Below the pieces are notes generated by a model. It had not been told where the DNA came from, did no database searches, and worked only from the letters and a program-made list of their open reading frames with translations. From Nocardioides hwasunensis (GTDB lineage Bacteria; Actinomycetota; Actinomycetes; Propionibacteriales; Nocardioidaceae): a stretch of DNA of 64,000 nt. The stretch lies in the NCBI RefSeq assembly GCF_014779665.1, contig NZ_JACXYY010000002.1:186001-250000 (forward strand), given 5' to 3'. A program made the position numbers and the translations under genes. Positions 36,791 to 45,259 of this stretch are shown here, one piece after another; position 1 is the first letter of the stretch, and every line of letters begins with the position of its first letter.

Positions 36791-37162
36791 ATGACCCTGA
36801 GCATCGGCATGATCACGATCGACACCCCGGCGGCGACGCCACTCGCGACCTGGTGGGCGGAGCGGTTCGGCGCCGCGGTCGTGCAGGACTTCGGCGGGGA
36901 GTTCGTCATCCTCGGTGGGGGCGGCCTGCCGGTGCTGCTGGGGTTCCAGCAGGTCGAGGACGCCACCCCGGGGAAGAACCGCATCCACCTCGACCTGGCA
37001 GCATCCGACCTCGACGGCGCGGTCGACGAGCTCGTCGCGGCAGGTGCCGGGCTCGTGGAGCGCCGCGGTGACGACACCTTCCGCTGGGTCACCCTCACCG
37101 ACCCCGACGGCAACCTGTTCTGCGTCTCCGGACAGCACGACGCCGAGCAGGCGCTCACCTGA
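36791..37162 (+). CDS. VOC-superfamily (glyoxalase/bleomycin-resistance-like) protein
   Basis: A 123-residue single-module VOC protein: two beta-alpha-beta-beta-beta units, with RIHLDLAASDLDGAVDELVAAGA and WVTLTDPDGNLFCVS in the second. VOC proteins bind metals or drugs or act as isomerases and dioxygenases. Metal ligands would be H in RIHLDL and an acidic residue near the end, but no specific activity can be assigned. The ATG at 36791 is preferred over an upstream in-frame ATG inside the tuf terminator. Confidence 0.75.
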   Translation: MTLSIGMITIDTPAATPLATWWAERFGAAVVQDFGGEFVILGGGGLPVLLGFQQVEDATPGKNRIHLDLAASDLDGAVDELVAAGAGLVERRGDDTFRWVTLTDPDGNLFCVSGQHDAEQALT

Positions 37163-37313
37163 GCCAGAGCCTCCTCGTCGCCCGCGCGGGCCGGGTGGCA
37201 GGATCTCGGTCCATGGATGTCCGGGCCCTCGAGGCCGCCGTCTCCCGCGCAGGGTCCAGGCCCCGGGTGGCGGTGCGCCCGTGCGGCGCACCGCCCGCCC
37301 CGTGCTGACGGCG

Positions 37314-37889
37314 ATGGGGTTCACCAGGGCCGAGCTGGAGTCGTTCCGCGACACCGAGGTGGCCGACCTCCTCCCGGCCCGCGAGCAGGCGCTGCACCTG
37401 CTCTTCGTCGGCATCAACCCCGGGCTGTGGACGGCCGCCACGCAGACCCATTTCGCCCACCCCGGCAACCGCTTCTACCCGGCACTGCTGCGCGCCGGGA
37501 TCCTGACGAGCCCGGTCGACCAGTCCGCGGGCATGAGCGACGACGACCGCGATGCCCTGCGTCGTCGCGGCATCGGCATCACCAACCTGGCGGCCAGGGC
37601 CACGGCGCGGGCCGACGAGCTCAGCGCGGACGAGCTGCGCGACGGTGGCGAGAAGCTCCGAGCCCTCGTGGACGATCGACGCCCCCGCGTCGTGGCGGTC
37701 GCCGGCATCACCGCCTACCGCAGTGCGTTCGGCGACCGGTCGGCCCGCGCCGGCGAGCAGGCCGAGCCCTGGGGGACCTCACGGGTCTTCGTCGTGCCGA
37801 ACCCGTCCGGGCTCAACGCGCACGAGACCGTCGAGTCTCTCGCGAGGGCCTACGCCGAGGCGGCCCGCGCCGCCGGGGTCATCGGATAG
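37314..37889 (+). CDS. Mug/TDG-type mismatch-specific uracil-DNA glycosylase
   Basis: A 191-residue family-2 UDG-superfamily protein. Motif A FVGINPGLWTA (about residues 29-39) and motif B VPNPSGLNAHET (about 160-171) are present, as is the PGNRFYPALLRAGI segment. The Asn in GINPG is the family catalytic residue. Mug proteins remove uracil, thymine or ethenocytosine opposite guanine, important in a GC-rich genome. ATG at 37314 gives the normal N-terminus (MGFTRAELESFRD); a GTG at 37302 is an alternative. Convergent with a VOC gene. Confidence 0.85.
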   Translation: MGFTRAELESFRDTEVADLLPAREQALHLLFVGINPGLWTAATQTHFAHPGNRFYPALLRAGILTSPVDQSAGMSDDDRDALRRRGIGITNLAARATARADELSADELRDGGEKLRALVDDRRPRVVAVAGITAYRSAFGDRSARAGEQAEPWGTSRVFVVPNPSGLNAHETVESLARAYAEAARAAGVIG

Positions 37890-37890
37890 T

Positions 37891-37922
37891 CCCCGAGGTC
37901 CTGGGTGCCCGGATCGTCGGGG
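37891..37922. terminator. candidate bidirectional terminator between mug-like and VOC genes
   Basis: CCCCGA at 37891-37896 pairs with TCGGGG at 37917-37922, and the interior TCC-t-GGG-tg-CCC-g-GGA extends the hairpin imperfectly. It starts 1 base after the glycosylase stop and precedes the VOC stop on the other strand. Confidence 0.45.
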
Positions 37923-37935
37923 CCACCGGCAGCCG

Positions 37936-38379
37936 TCAACCCATGTCGACACCCTCGAAGTCCTCGGGGGTGTAGTCACGCTTCTCGACCAGCACCATCC
38001 AGTTGCCGGAGTTGTCCCGCATGAGCGCCTCGACGCCGTACGGCCGGTCCTCCGGCTCCTGGAGGAACTCCACGCCCTTGGCCTTCAGCTCCTCGTAGGT
38101 GGCGCGGCAGTCGTCGACGTCCAGGCCGACGCCCGGCAGCCCACCCTCGTCCTGCGCGCGGCGCATCGCCTCGATCAGGTAGTCGGGGAGCGGGCCGCTC
38201 GGCGTGGTCAGGTGCAGGTGGATCTCGGGCTGCTTGGGGTGGAAGACGGTGCACCACCGGAAGTCGGGACCGAGCTGGAGGTCGTCGCCGGCCTCGAAGC
38301 CGAGGACGTCGGTGTAGAAGGCGAGGGACTCGTCGATGTCCTTCACCCACACGGACACGAGTGAGGTGTTGGTGATCAT
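37936..38379 (-). CDS. VOC-superfamily protein
   Basis: A 147-residue VOC protein beginning with the typical VSVWVKDIDESLAFYTDVLGFE module and continuing with HLHLTTPSGP and RDNSGNWMVLVEK. H in EIHLHL and E in MVLVE are plausible metal ligands. It starts 9 bases after the AraC stop and is the last gene of the long minus-strand directon. Such AraC-VOC pairs are frequent in actinobacteria; the VOC protein probably handles a compound sensed by the regulator, which is inference. Confidence 0.8.
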   Translation of the reverse strand: MITNTSLVSVWVKDIDESLAFYTDVLGFEAGDDLQLGPDFRWCTVFHPKQPEIHLHLTTPSGPLPDYLIEAMRRAQDEGGLPGVGLDVDDCRATYEELKAKGVEFLQEPEDRPYGVEALMRDNSGNWMVLVEKRDYTPEDFEGVDMG

Positions 38380-38388
38380 GGGACGAGC

Positions 38389-38847
38389 CTAGGAAGCGTC
38401 CTCGCCGTCCTGCTTCTCCTGCGTTGCGCTCCTCGCCTCGCGCTCGACGAGCCCGGCCATGAAGACGTAGCAGCCGGGGATCCGCGGATTGCCCCGCGCG
38501 CCGTAGCGCTTCTGGAAGTCGCTCGGGCTCTCGCCGACGATCGTGCGGAACGTCGAGCTGAACGACCCGAGGCTGCTGTAGCCGATCGCGTGGCACACCT
38601 CGGTCACCGTGAGGTTGGCGGCGCGGAGCAGGTCCTGCGCGCGCTCGATCCGTCGCTCGGCGAGGTACGCCGCCGGGGTGACCCGATAGGTCACGGAGAA
38701 CGACCGGAGGAAGTGGTAGCGGCTCATCCCGGCGAGGCCGGCGAGGTGGTCGAGGTCGAACGGCTCGGCGAAGTGCCGGTCGAGGTGGTCGCGTGCGCGC
38801 CGCAGGTGGATGAGCACGTCGCCGGGAACTCGGCGCCCGGCACTCAT
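38389..38847 (-). CDS. AraC-family transcriptional regulator
   Basis: A 152-residue protein consisting almost entirely of an AraC double-HTH domain (about residues 10-110): first HTH LDHLAGLAGMSRYHFLRSFSVTYRVTP, second HTH TVTEVCHAIGYSSLGSFSSTFRTIVG. There is no N-terminal sensor domain; a 40-residue tail follows. The ATG overlaps the stop of the aminotransferase by 4 bases, tying it to the polyamine/GABA directon. It may regulate itself and the VOC gene 9 bases downstream. Confidence 0.85.
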   Translation of the reverse strand: MSAGRRVPGDVLIHLRRARDHLDRHFAEPFDLDHLAGLAGMSRYHFLRSFSVTYRVTPAAYLAERRIERAQDLLRAANLTVTEVCHAIGYSSLGSFSSTFRTIVGESPSDFQKRYGARGNPRIPGCYVFMAGLVEREARSATQEKQDGEDAS

Positions 38848-40205
38848 CCGACCAGGGCCTCCACGGCTCCGCGGAAGGCCGAGGTGTGTGCGTCGACGTC
38901 CGCCTGAGTGTGGAACGGCGAGAAGAGCGACATGTTGTGGAAGGGCGCCAGCAGCACGCCGCGGTTGACCGTCCAGAGGTGGAAGAACGCGTCGAGCTCC
39001 TCGTCGACGGCGGCTGCCGCCTCCGCGCCGTGACGCGGGGGAGGGCAGAACCAGTACTCCGCCCGGCACCCGAGCCGCTGCACGTGCCACGGCAGGCCGT
39101 GCTCGTCGATGACGGCTCGGATGCCGTCGGTGAACGACTCGGCGAGCGGGACGGCCACGTCGAAGTCCTCCTGGCGCAGCGCCGTGGAGAGGGTCGCGCG
39201 GACCGCCGCCATCGCCAGTGCCGAGCCCGCGAGCGTCCCGCCGACCCCGGCCACGTCGATGTCGTGGCCGAGCATCGGACCCTCGAGCCGCGCTGCGACC
39301 TCCGCGCTCATGCCGTACGCCGCCACGGGTATGCCGCCGCCGATCGGCTTGCCGATGACGACGAGGTCGGGCTCGAGGTCCCAGGCGGCTGTCGCGCCGC
39401 CGGGTCCCGCGCAGATCGTATGGGTCTCGTCGTTGACCAGCAGGACCCCGTGGCGCCGGGTGATCTCACGGACGCCGGCGAGGTAGCCCTCGTCGGGCAG
39501 CACGATCCCGATGTTGGTCAGCGCGGGCTCCATCAGCAGGCAGGCGACGTCGCCCTCGGCCAGCCGAGCCTCGAGCGCGTCGAGGTCGTTGAACGGGACG
39601 ACGGCCGTCGTGACGGAGACGTCGACCTGCGGTCCGAGTGCGCCGGGTCGGGGGACGACCCGGTCACCGGCGCGCCCGTGCTCGAGCACGCCGAGCGTCT
39701 CGTCGACGGTGCCGTGGTAGCACCAGTCCATGACCGCGATCCGCGGCCGCCCGGTCAGGTGGCGAGCGAAGCGGAGCACGAAGCGGTTGGCGTCCGTGGC
39801 GGTCATCGCCATCTGCCAGCGGGGGAGACCGAAGCGGCGACCGAGCTCGCCGGCGACCCACGTCGCGTCGGTCGAGGGCAGCATCGTGGTGATCCCGCGC
39901 TCGGTGCGCTCGCGCACCGCGTCGGCCACGGCGGGCAGGCAGTGACCGGTCATCGACCCGGTGTCACCGAGGCAGAGGTCGACGTGGTCGATGCCGTCGA
40001 CGCACGTGAAGCGGCCGCCCTCCGCCGACTCGACGAAGAGCGGGAAGGACCCGGGCCACCGCGTCATCCACGGCATCGGCACGCCCGCGAGCAGGTGCTC
40101 GCCGGCCTCGGCCGCCAGCCGTGCGGACGTCGGGTGGAGGTCGACGAAGCGCCGCTCCTCCTCGGCGTGCAGCGCTGCCAGGCGCTCGCGGTCGATCCTC
40201 ACCAC
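38844..40205 (-). CDS. class III aminotransferase (GSA-aminomutase-like), substrate unknown
   Basis: A 453-residue PLP fold-type I enzyme. The Schiff-base Lys lies in VVIGKPIGGGIPVAAYG, the PLP-ring Asp in LLVNDETHT. The CLGDTGSMTGHCLPAVADAV segment is closer to glutamate-1-semialdehyde aminomutase than to GABA transaminase. The upstream neighbour, GabD, ends 46 bases earlier, and AraC overlaps the end. Because GabT and a putrescine-type aminotransferase are already present, this third enzyme implies an additional amine or amino-acid substrate. GTG start; a second GTG one codon later is equally possible. Confidence 0.8.
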   Translation of the reverse strand: MVRIDRERLAALHAEEERRFVDLHPTSARLAAEAGEHLLAGVPMPWMTRWPGSFPLFVESAEGGRFTCVDGIDHVDLCLGDTGSMTGHCLPAVADAVRERTERGITTMLPSTDATWVAGELGRRFGLPRWQMAMTATDANRFVLRFARHLTGRPRIAVMDWCYHGTVDETLGVLEHGRAGDRVVPRPGALGPQVDVSVTTAVVPFNDLDALEARLAEGDVACLLMEPALTNIGIVLPDEGYLAGVREITRRHGVLLVNDETHTICAGPGGATAAWDLEPDLVVIGKPIGGGIPVAAYGMSAEVAARLEGPMLGHDIDVAGVGGTLAGSALAMAAVRATLSTALRQEDFDVAVPLAESFTDGIRAVIDEHGLPWHVQRLGCRAEYWFCPPPRHGAEAAAAVDEELDAFFHLWTVNRGVLLAPFHNMSLFSPFHTQADVDAHTSAFRGAVEALVG

Positions 40206-40251
40206 GGGCGGCTCACAGCCCGTCGGCTCCGGACGTGTCCTGGACCGTGGG

Positions 40252-41706
40252 TCACAGGGCGCTGCCGACGTACTTGGTCTCGAGGTACTCCTCGATCCCC
40301 TCGAAGCCGCCCTCGCGGCCGAAGCCGGAGTGCTTCACCCCGCCGAACGGCGCCGCCGGGTTGGACACGACGCCGGTGTTGACGCCGACCATGCCGAACT
40401 CCAGCGCCTCACTGACCCGCAGCACGCGCGCGTGGTCGCGGGTGAAGACGTAGGCGACCAGGCCGTACTCGGTGTCGTTGGCGCGTGCGACGGCCTCGTC
40501 CTCGGTGTCGAAGGTGGCTACGGGCGCGACCGGGCCGAAGATCTCCTCGCGGAACAACCGCGCCGAGGCGGGTACGTCGACCAGCACCGTGGGCGGGTAG
40601 AAGTAGCCCGGCCCCTCGGGGATCGCTCCGCCGACGACGGCCTTCGCGCCGCCGGACACGGCGTCCTCGACCAGCTCGTGCACGCCCTCGCGCGCCTTCT
40701 CGGTGATGAGCGGCCCCACCTCGACGCCGTCCTCGGTGCCGTCGCCGACCCTGAGCGATCCCATCCGCTCGGCCAGCTTCGCGGAGAACTCCTCGGCGAG
40801 CGAGGTGTGGACGAGGAAGCGGTTGGCCGAGGTGCAGGCCTCGCCGATGTTGCGCATCTTGGCGAGCATCGCGCCGTCGACGGCCGCGTCGACGTCGGCG
40901 TCGGCGAAGACGAGGAACGGGGCGTTGCCGCCGAGCTCCATCGAGACGCGGAGCAGCTGGTCGGAGGCCTGCGAGACGAGCTTCTTGCCCACCGCGGTGG
41001 AGCCGGTGAAGGTGAGCTTGCGGAGCCGGAAGTCGGTGATGATCGGCTCGCAGACGCCACCGGAGTCGGTCGTGGTGAGGACGTTGAGCACGCCGGCCGG
41101 GAGGCCGACCTCCTCGAGCAGCGCGGCCAGGGCGAGCATGGTGAGGGGCGTCTCGGCGGCGGGCTTGACCACCATCGTGCAGCCGGCAGCGATGGCGGGC
41201 CCGATCTTGCGGGTGCCCATGGCGAGCGGGAAGTTCCAGGGCGTGATCATCAGGGTCGGGCCGACCGGCCCCTTCATGGTGACCAGGCGGGTGTTGCCGG
41301 CCGGCGCCTCGGAGTAGCGGCCGTGGATCCGCACCGCCTCCTCGGAGAACCACCGGAAGAACTCCGAGCCGTAGGCCACCTCGCCCTTCGCCTCCGACAA
41401 CGACTTGCCCATCTCCAGGGTCATCAGCCGAGCGAAGTCGTCGGCGCGCTCGTGGAGGAGCTCGAAGGCGCTGCGCAGGACCTCGCCGCGCTTGCGGGGC
41501 TCGGTGGCGCGCCACTCCTGCTGCGCGGCGGCTGCTGCCGCCAGCGCGCGCTGACCGTCGGCCGGGGTCGCGTCGGCCACGGAGGCGAGCACGGATCCGT
41601 CGGCCGGGTTGGTCACCTCGAAGGAGGCGCCCCCGCTGGCGTCGACCCACTCACCGCCGATCAGCAGCTGGGTCGGCACGTGCTGGGTCGTCGTCAGGTC
41701 GCTCAT
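40252..41706 (-). CDS. gabD: NAD(P)-dependent succinate-semialdehyde dehydrogenase
   Basis: A 484-residue aldehyde dehydrogenase. Catalytic Cys is in GEACTSANRF, the general-base Glu in MELGGNAPF, and the MTLEMGKSLSEAKGEVAYGSEFFRWF stretch is typical of SSADH. It oxidises succinic semialdehyde to succinate, the final step of GABA catabolism. The ATG overlaps the gabT stop by one base (TGATG). Length agrees with GabD of other bacteria. Specificity is supported by both sequence and the adjacent gabT. Confidence 0.88.
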   Translation of the reverse strand: MSDLTTTQHVPTQLLIGGEWVDASGGASFEVTNPADGSVLASVADATPADGQRALAAAAAAQQEWRATEPRKRGEVLRSAFELLHERADDFARLMTLEMGKSLSEAKGEVAYGSEFFRWFSEEAVRIHGRYSEAPAGNTRLVTMKGPVGPTLMITPWNFPLAMGTRKIGPAIAAGCTMVVKPAAETPLTMLALAALLEEVGLPAGVLNVLTTTDSGGVCEPIITDFRLRKLTFTGSTAVGKKLVSQASDQLLRVSMELGGNAPFLVFADADVDAAVDGAMLAKMRNIGEACTSANRFLVHTSLAEEFSAKLAERMGSLRVGDGTEDGVEVGPLITEKAREGVHELVEDAVSGGAKAVVGGAIPEGPGYFYPPTVLVDVPASARLFREEIFGPVAPVATFDTEDEAVARANDTEYGLVAYVFTRDHARVLRVSEALEFGMVGVNTGVVSNPAAPFGGVKHSGFGREGGFEGIEEYLETKYVGSAL

Positions 41707-43061
41707 CACTCCACCTTGCCACCAGCGACGGCCGCGTCGAAGGCCGCCTCGAAGATGTCGAGGCCCTCGGCGAGCAGGTCGTCGTCGATCGACAGGGGTG
41801 GGAGGAAGCGGAAGACGTTGCCGAAGGTGCCGCACGTGAGGGTCACCAACCCCTCGGACGAGCAGGCCCGGTGGACCGCGCCGGCGAGCGCGGCGTCCGG
41901 CGTACGTCCCGGGCCGTCGACGACCAGCTCGACGGCCAGCATCGCGCCGCGACCACGGATGTCGCCCACCCGGTCGGGGTGCCGCTCTGCCAGGGCGCGC
42001 AACCGTGGCAGGAAGATCGCCTCGATCTCGCGCGCGCGTCCGCGGAGGTCGGAGGACTCCATCGTCTCGATCGCGGCGAGCGCGGCTGCGCAGGCGACCG
42101 GGTTGCCGCCGTAGGTCCCGCCGAGCCCTCCGACGTGGACGGAGTCCATCACCTCGGCGCGTCCGGTGACGGCGGCCAGCGGGAGGCCGCCCGCCATGCC
42201 CTTGGCGGTGGTGACGAGGTCGGGCACGACGCCCTCGTGGTCGCAGGCGAACCAGTCGCCCGTGCGCGCGAAGCCGGTCTGGATCTCGTCGGCGATCAGC
42301 AGGATGCCGTGCTCGGTGCACCACTCGGAGACGCGCTTGAGCCATCCCGACGGCGGGACGATGAATCCGCCCTCGCCCTGGATCGGCTCGATCAGCACGG
42401 CCGCGCAGCTGTCCTCGCCCACCTGCGCGTGCACGGTCGAGACGAACGCGTCGAAGGCCTCGTCGGCGCACGCCTCGGCGCCTCCCGGCCAGCGGTAGGG
42501 GTAGGCCATCGGGGAGCGGTAGATCTCGCCGGCGAAGGGGCCGAAGCCGTGCTTGTAGGGCATGTTCTTCGCGGTCAGCGCCATCGTGAGGTTCGTCCGG
42601 CCGTGGTAGGCGTGGTCGAAGACGACGATGGCGTCGCGGCCGGTGTGGTGGCGCGCGACCTTCACGGCGTTCTCCACGGCCTCGGCGCCGGAGTTGAAGA
42701 GCGCCGAGCGCTTCTCGTGCTCGCCGGGGGTGAGCTCGGCGAGCTTCTCGCAGACCGCGACGTACTCCTCGTAGGGGGTGACCATGAAGCAGGTGTGGGT
42801 GAAATCGGCGACCTGGCGTTGCACCGCCTCGACGACCCGTGGCGAGGCGTTGCCGACCGTCGTGACCGCGATGCCGGAGCCGAAGTCGATGAGCTGGTTG
42901 CCGTCGACGTCGCGCAGGATGCCGCCGCCGGCCTGCTCGACGTAGACCGGCAGCGTGGTGCCGACCCCGGCCGAGACGCTCGCGACCTTGCGCGCCTGCA
43001 GCGCCTGCGAGCGCGGTCCCGGGATCTCGGTGGCGAGGATGCGTTGCTGGGTCAGGCTCAT
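41706..43061 (-). CDS. gabT: 4-aminobutyrate--2-oxoglutarate transaminase
   Basis: A 451-residue class III aminotransferase of the GabT type: SGAEAVENAVKVAR, YHGRTNLTMALTAK, AVLIEPIQGEGGFIVPP, the PLP Asp in IADEIQTGFARTG and Lys in TTAKGMAGGLPLA. It transfers the amino group of GABA to 2-oxoglutarate, giving succinic semialdehyde for GabD. The start overlaps the end of the saccharopine-dehydrogenase-like gene by 4 bases, and gabD follows with a one-base overlap. Confidence 0.9.
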   Translation of the reverse strand: MSLTQQRILATEIPGPRSQALQARKVASVSAGVGTTLPVYVEQAGGGILRDVDGNQLIDFGSGIAVTTVGNASPRVVEAVQRQVADFTHTCFMVTPYEEYVAVCEKLAELTPGEHEKRSALFNSGAEAVENAVKVARHHTGRDAIVVFDHAYHGRTNLTMALTAKNMPYKHGFGPFAGEIYRSPMAYPYRWPGGAEACADEAFDAFVSTVHAQVGEDSCAAVLIEPIQGEGGFIVPPSGWLKRVSEWCTEHGILLIADEIQTGFARTGDWFACDHEGVVPDLVTTAKGMAGGLPLAAVTGRAEVMDSVHVGGLGGTYGGNPVACAAALAAIETMESSDLRGRAREIEAIFLPRLRALAERHPDRVGDIRGRGAMLAVELVVDGPGRTPDAALAGAVHRACSSEGLVTLTCGTFGNVFRFLPPLSIDDDLLAEGLDIFEAAFDAAVAGGKVE

Positions 43062-44353
43062 GCCTGGTTCTCCGTTCGGTCGTCGAGTCCCCACGGGGAC
43101 CCGTACCCCTCGGGTCGGGGTGCTGACAGCAGGTCGAGGAACGGCTTCGGTGGCAGTGCCTCGGGGCCGAGCACGCCGGCGCCCGACCAGCTGCCGTCGG
43201 CCAGGAGCTCCAGGGCGACGACGGGGTTGATCGCGGTCTGCCACACGACGCACTGCGCGCCGTAGTCGCGCATCGAGTCGGCGTTGTCGACCACGTGGTA
43301 GAGGTACGTCGACCTCGGCGCACCGTCCTTGCCGGTGCCGGTGACCCAGAGGCCGGCGCACGTCTTGCCCTCCATGCGAGGTCCGATCGTGGCGGGGTCG
43401 GGGAGGCACGCGGCGACCACGTCGCGGGGGGACACTTGCACGCCCTTGACCGTCACCGGCTCGGTCGAGTCGAGCCCGAGCGTGTGCAGCGTGCGCAGCA
43501 TCGCGATCATCTCCTCGCCGAGGCCGTACTTGAACGTCACGCGATCGGCCTCGACCCAGCGCGGCATGAGGAGCACCTCCTCGTGCTCCACGTGCACGCA
43601 CTCCACCGGGCCGATGCCCTCGGGGAAGTCGAAGATCTCTGGCTCGGCGAACGGAGGAAGGGTGAAGAAGCCCCCCTCCAGGTCGCCACCGGCGCGCTCC
43701 CGCTCCCACACGACCGGCGGGTTGAGGCACTCCTCGATGATCGTCCACATCGAGAAGCCGGGCGCGAAGACCTCGTTGCCGTCGTCGTCGCGGATCACCA
43801 GGTTGGCGCCGTCGCGGGTGCCCAGCTCGTCGATGTGGTCGAAGAGCTCGTCGGCGGCGTAGCGCGCGAACACGTCGGAGAGCCCGGGCTCGACGCCGAT
43901 GCCGAGCAGCGCCAGCCGACCGGCCGACTCCCACTCGCCAGCCATGGCGAACTGCTCGTCGCCGAGCTTCACGCCGACCTTCTCGTAGGGCGCGTCAGGG
44001 TGGCGTGCCGACAGGCTCATCGCCATGTCAAGGTAGTCGGCACCGGCGGCGAGGGCGCCGGTGAAGAGCGGCATCACGAAGCGGGGGTCGACGGCGTTGA
44101 AGACGTGCGTCGCCCGCACCTCCCGTGCCAGCGCGGCCACGGCGTCGGCGTCCGAGGCGTCGACCCGGGACGCCGAGAAGCGCTCCTCGCCCGTCCGTCG
44201 TTCGCGCACCGCGGCGACCGTGCGCTCGGCCCGTGAGAGGTCGTGGTCGGCGACGACCCATGCCTCGAAGAAGTCGCGCTCTGCGGCGATGCGCGCGGCA
44301 GCGTCGCCGACCCCGCCCGCCCCGACCATCAGCACCCGCATGGGGTCCGGCAT
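43058..44353 (-). CDS. saccharopine-dehydrogenase-family oxidoreductase, substrate unknown
   Basis: A 431-residue protein with an N-terminal Rossmann NAD(P)-binding motif (VLMVGAGGVGDAA, residues 6-18) and the VFNAVDPRFVMPLFTGALAAGADYLDMAM segment of the saccharopine dehydrogenase family. That family also includes carboxynorspermidine dehydrogenase and homospermidine synthase, so a polyamine-related reaction is plausible. It lies between the polyamine permeases and gabT, overlapping gabT by 4 bases. The ATG at 44353 has AGGAGAG 8 bases upstream; an ATG at 44377 that overlaps the permease stop by 4 bases is the alternative. Confidence 0.75.
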   Translation of the reverse strand: MPDPMRVLMVGAGGVGDAAARIAAERDFFEAWVVADHDLSRAERTVAAVRERRTGEERFSASRVDASDADAVAALAREVRATHVFNAVDPRFVMPLFTGALAAGADYLDMAMSLSARHPDAPYEKVGVKLGDEQFAMAGEWESAGRLALLGIGVEPGLSDVFARYAADELFDHIDELGTRDGANLVIRDDDGNEVFAPGFSMWTIIEECLNPPVVWERERAGGDLEGGFFTLPPFAEPEIFDFPEGIGPVECVHVEHEEVLLMPRWVEADRVTFKYGLGEEMIAMLRTLHTLGLDSTEPVTVKGVQVSPRDVVAACLPDPATIGPRMEGKTCAGLWVTGTGKDGAPRSTYLYHVVDNADSMRDYGAQCVVWQTAINPVVALELLADGSWSGAGVLGPEALPPKPFLDLLSAPRPEGYGSPWGLDDRTENQA

Positions 44354-44373
44354 GTGTGTCTCTCTCCTCGTGC

Positions 44374-45258
44374 TCATTGCTTCTGTCGTGACGCCCGCAT
44401 CGAGCCCACGACCTGCGCACCTATGACGAGCAGGACCGCGAGCAGGAACATCGAGAACCCGATGACGTTGGCCTCGGCAGGGATGCCGCGGCGTGAGGCG
44501 ACGTAGACGAACTTGGGGAACGTGGACTCGTTGCCGGAGACGAAGTTGGTGATGATGAAGTCGTCGAAGGACAGCGAGAACGCGAGCATCGCGGCGCCCG
44601 CGATGCCCGGCAGGATGAGGGGGAAGGTCACCTTCCAGAAGGTCTGCATCGGGCTGGCGTAGAGGTCCTGCGCCGCCTCCTCGATCCGGGGGTCCAGCGA
44701 CTGGATACGCGCCTTGACCGTGACGACCACGAAGCTCAGGCAGAACATGATGTGCGCGAACACGATGGTGCCGAAGCCCAGGTGGATGCCGATGTTGGAG
44801 AATCCCTGCACGAAGATGGTCAGCAGGGCCGCGCCCATCACGATCTCGGGCGTGGCCATCGGCACGAAGATCAGCACGTTGCTGGCGGCCTTGCCGCGGA
44901 AGCGGTAGCGGACCATCGCCAGTGCCATGAGCGTGCCGAGCACGGTCGCGACGACCGTGGAGATCGCGCCGACCTGCAGCGACGTCACCAGCGACTCGCA
45001 GGCGCCCGCCACCCGGCAGGGGTCCTGCCAGTGCTTCCAGGTGAAGCCCTGCCACACGATGTTGGTCTTGCCGTGGTCGTTGAACGAGAACACGAACGTG
45101 TAGGCGACCGGCAAGAAGAGGTAGAGCAGCACCAGGATCGCCGACAGCATCGCGAAGTGGTTGGCCAGCCAGAGCTGGGCGCGCTTCGCCGCCGAGGGGC
45201 GGTAGGCCGGTGAGGACGGCGTGGACGTGGTGTCGGGTCGGGGCGTCGTCGTGGCCAT
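44374..45258 (-). CDS. spermidine/putrescine-type ABC transporter permease (PotC-like)
   Basis: A 294-residue permease with six predicted membrane segments, the first at about residues 37-58 (LSAILVLLYLFLPVAYTFVFSFN). The EAA loop contacting the ATPase is present (IEEAAQDLYASPMQTFWKVTFPLILPGI). The FVFSFN and FDDFIITNFVSG segments are typical of PotC/YdcV. It starts one base after the stop of the partner permease. It forms the membrane channel with the next upstream gene. Confidence 0.88.
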   Translation of the reverse strand: MATTTPRPDTTSTPSSPAYRPSAAKRAQLWLANHFAMLSAILVLLYLFLPVAYTFVFSFNDHGKTNIVWQGFTWKHWQDPCRVAGACESLVTSLQVGAISTVVATVLGTLMALAMVRYRFRGKAASNVLIFVPMATPEIVMGAALLTIFVQGFSNIGIHLGFGTIVFAHIMFCLSFVVVTVKARIQSLDPRIEEAAQDLYASPMQTFWKVTFPLILPGIAGAAMLAFSLSFDDFIITNFVSGNESTFPKFVYVASRRGIPAEANVIGFSMFLLAVLLVIGAQVVGSMRASRQKQ

Positions 45259-45259
45259 G

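Noticed and set aside
37213..37308. Short ORF (31 codons, ATG at 37213) upstream of the Mug-like gene, preceded by CAGGAT
   Set aside because: It is out of frame with the glycosylase, has no recognisable product and its -10 spacing (8 bases) is off. It could be a leader peptide or chance in GC-rich DNA.
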